From NCBI RefSeq assembly GCF_045062745.1, contig NZ_JBJGED010000004.1, positions 186,001 through 250,000 of the forward strand: a stretch of 64,000 bases of DNA, written 5' to 3'. Both the position numbers and the translations under genes were made by a program. The DNA comes from Paenibacillus_AA sp045062745 (GTDB taxonomy: Bacteria > Bacillota > Bacilli > Paenibacillales > NBRC-103111). The notes below the pieces were generated by a model. It was given only the letters and a program-made list of their open reading frames with translations. It was not told the DNA's origin and made no database searches. Below are positions 63,078 to 64,000 of this stretch, in pieces; position 1 is the first letter of the stretch; every line of letters begins with the position of its first letter.

Positions 63078-64000
63078 ATGGAGAGGAATGGAAACTTGAC
63101 GGAAACCGTGGGTCTGCGCGGGACTGTGGCGGGCGAGTATCTCATTGCCGCAACCGATCAGGCGACCCATCGCATACTGGTGATGGATCCGGCGGTGGAG
63201 GATTGGAACGAGGAGCGGGCAGTCGTCTGGTCGTGGGCGCCTACGGCGGCGAACGGGTTCGGGGAGCTGCTGTCGTCGTGGGGTCTCCCTACGGATGCCA
63301 AGGTTCGCCGCAATCGGGTGTGGGGCGGCGAGTGGCTGATCGTCACCGACTCCCGGGGGCTCGCGGCTATTACCCCTTATCCGGCTGGGGACGCCAAGAA
63401 GTGGGGCCTGCACGTCGGGGGCAACCCCCACTCCGCGGAGCTGCTGCCGGACGGCAACTTGGCGGTCGCCGCCAGCACGGGCGGTTGGGTGCGAGTGTAC
63501 GCCTCCTCGCAAGGGGAGTCGTGCGCCGCTTACGCCGAGTACGCGATGTCCGGAGCGCATGAACTCGTGTGGGATGCGGACCGCTCCCTGCTGTGGGCGG
63601 TCGGCGACGAAGAGCTCGTCGCCCTCCGGGTGGCCGGCACGGCCGCTGCGCCCTCGCTGGAGGTGGCGCGTGCCGTCGCGCTGCCGACCTCGCACGGCCA
63701 CGACCTCCAGCCGGTCGAGGGTGACCCCGATCGGCTGTGGGTGAGCTCCGGCACGCAGGTGTACCAATTCGAGGTGTCGACGGGTGCCTTCGACACCTTC
63801 TATGCCGGGGCCGCGGCTATCAGCCGCGTCGGCGTCAAGACGGTCGGCAGCCAGCCGTCCGGCCAAGTCGTCGTGACCGTGCCGAAGCCCGGCGGGCCGT
63901 ACGAATGGACGACGGACACCGTCGACATGTACGAGCCGCGCGCGACCCGCTCTCGCGAGGGCGCGGGCTTCTACAAGGCCCGCCTGCTGCGGCGGGCCTA
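63078..64000 (+). CDS. DUF6528-like protein without signal peptide, paralogue 4 (3' end at the window edge)
   Basis: 307 codons from the ATG at 63078 (AGGGAGAGGGAGC upstream), running to the last base; the final TA is probably the start of a stop. It begins MERNGNLTETVGLRGTVAGE with no signal or anchor, then EYLIAATDQATHRILVMDP, WSWAPTAANGF, SSWGLPTDAKVRR, HSAELLPDGNLAVAAS, GHDLQPVEGDPDRLWVS and VYQFEVSTGAF, ending FYKARLLRRA. The cysteine pair found in paralogues 1-3 is absent (GGPYEWTTDT), fitting a cytoplasmic protein. 24 bp after paralogue 3, same operon. Confidence 0.78.
   Translation, partial: MERNGNLTETVGLRGTVAGEYLIAATDQATHRILVMDPAVEDWNEERAVVWSWAPTAANGFGELLSSWGLPTDAKVRRNRVWGGEWLIVTDSRGLAAITPYPAGDAKKWGLHVGGNPHSAELLPDGNLAVAASTGGWVRVYASSQGESCAAYAEYAMSGAHELVWDADRSLLWAVGDEELVALRVAGTAAAPSLEVARAVALPTSHGHDLQPVEGDPDRLWVSSGTQVYQFEVSTGAFDTFYAGAAAISRVGVKTVGSQPSGQVVVTVPKPGGPYEWTTDTVDMYEPRATRSREGAGFYKARLLRRA

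Overview
The window looks like chromosomal DNA of a GC-rich Gram-positive in the Paenibacillaceae (Paenibacillus or Cohnella type). The reasons are purine-rich Shine-Dalgarno sites (GGAGG), sigma-A-like promoters, SLH-domain surface proteins, lipoprotein solute-binding proteins paired with LplB/YtcP-type permeases, YesM/YesN-type and membrane AraC regulators, and cre-like catabolite sites. I see no rRNA, tRNA, CRISPR array, phage gene or transposase. Most of the window is a carbohydrate scavenging region: secreted polysaccharide-degrading enzymes, oligosaccharide importers and the regulators that sense sugars.

Layout. 1-8.6 kb (minus strand): a GntR-DNA-binding/solute-binding chimera (cut by the window edge), a giant secreted heparinase II/III-like lyase, a 2-hydroxyacid dehydrogenase and an orphan solute-binding lipoprotein. 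9-12.8 kb (minus): an SLH surface protein, a 51-residue DUF1540 protein and bioB under a BirA box. 13-16.3 kb (plus): LacI regulator plus GH78 rhamnosidase, followed by about 0.9 kb of hairpin-rich non-coding DNA. 17.2-23.3 kb: ABC importer module 1 with a membrane AraC regulator. 23.3-29.8 kb: a two-component system divergent from a modular GH44 glucanase. 30.2-45.1 kb: a 1890-residue secreted lyase, a membrane AraC regulator, importer module 2 and a GH106-like hydrolase. 45.1-48.4 kb: a divergent UMP-kinase paralogue with a leader peptide and terminator, convergent with ilvBN. 48.5-52.7 kb: a MalT-like LuxR ATPase regulator, an MFS exporter and a methyltransferase. 52.8-64 kb: four paralogues of an unassigned WGLPTDAK-type family (DUF6528-like, from memory) bracketing a YesMN system and importer module 3.

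How it fits together (inference). Secreted lyases, GH44, GH78 and the GH106-like enzyme cut plant or microbial polysaccharide, probably rhamnose-containing and acidic. Lipoproteins and LplB/YtcP permeases import the oligomers. Each module has its own sensor, and several promoters carry cre-like sites for glucose repression. A 25-bp motif shared by three promoters between 30 and 38.5 kb suggests one local regulon, probably run by the AraC protein at 36079.

Most unusual points: the shared 25-bp motif; the leader peptide whose stop codon lies inside a terminator stem ahead of a second PyrH-like gene; the four-paralogue family, in which the one copy without a signal peptide also lacks the conserved cysteine pair; and the GntR/solute-binding fusion.
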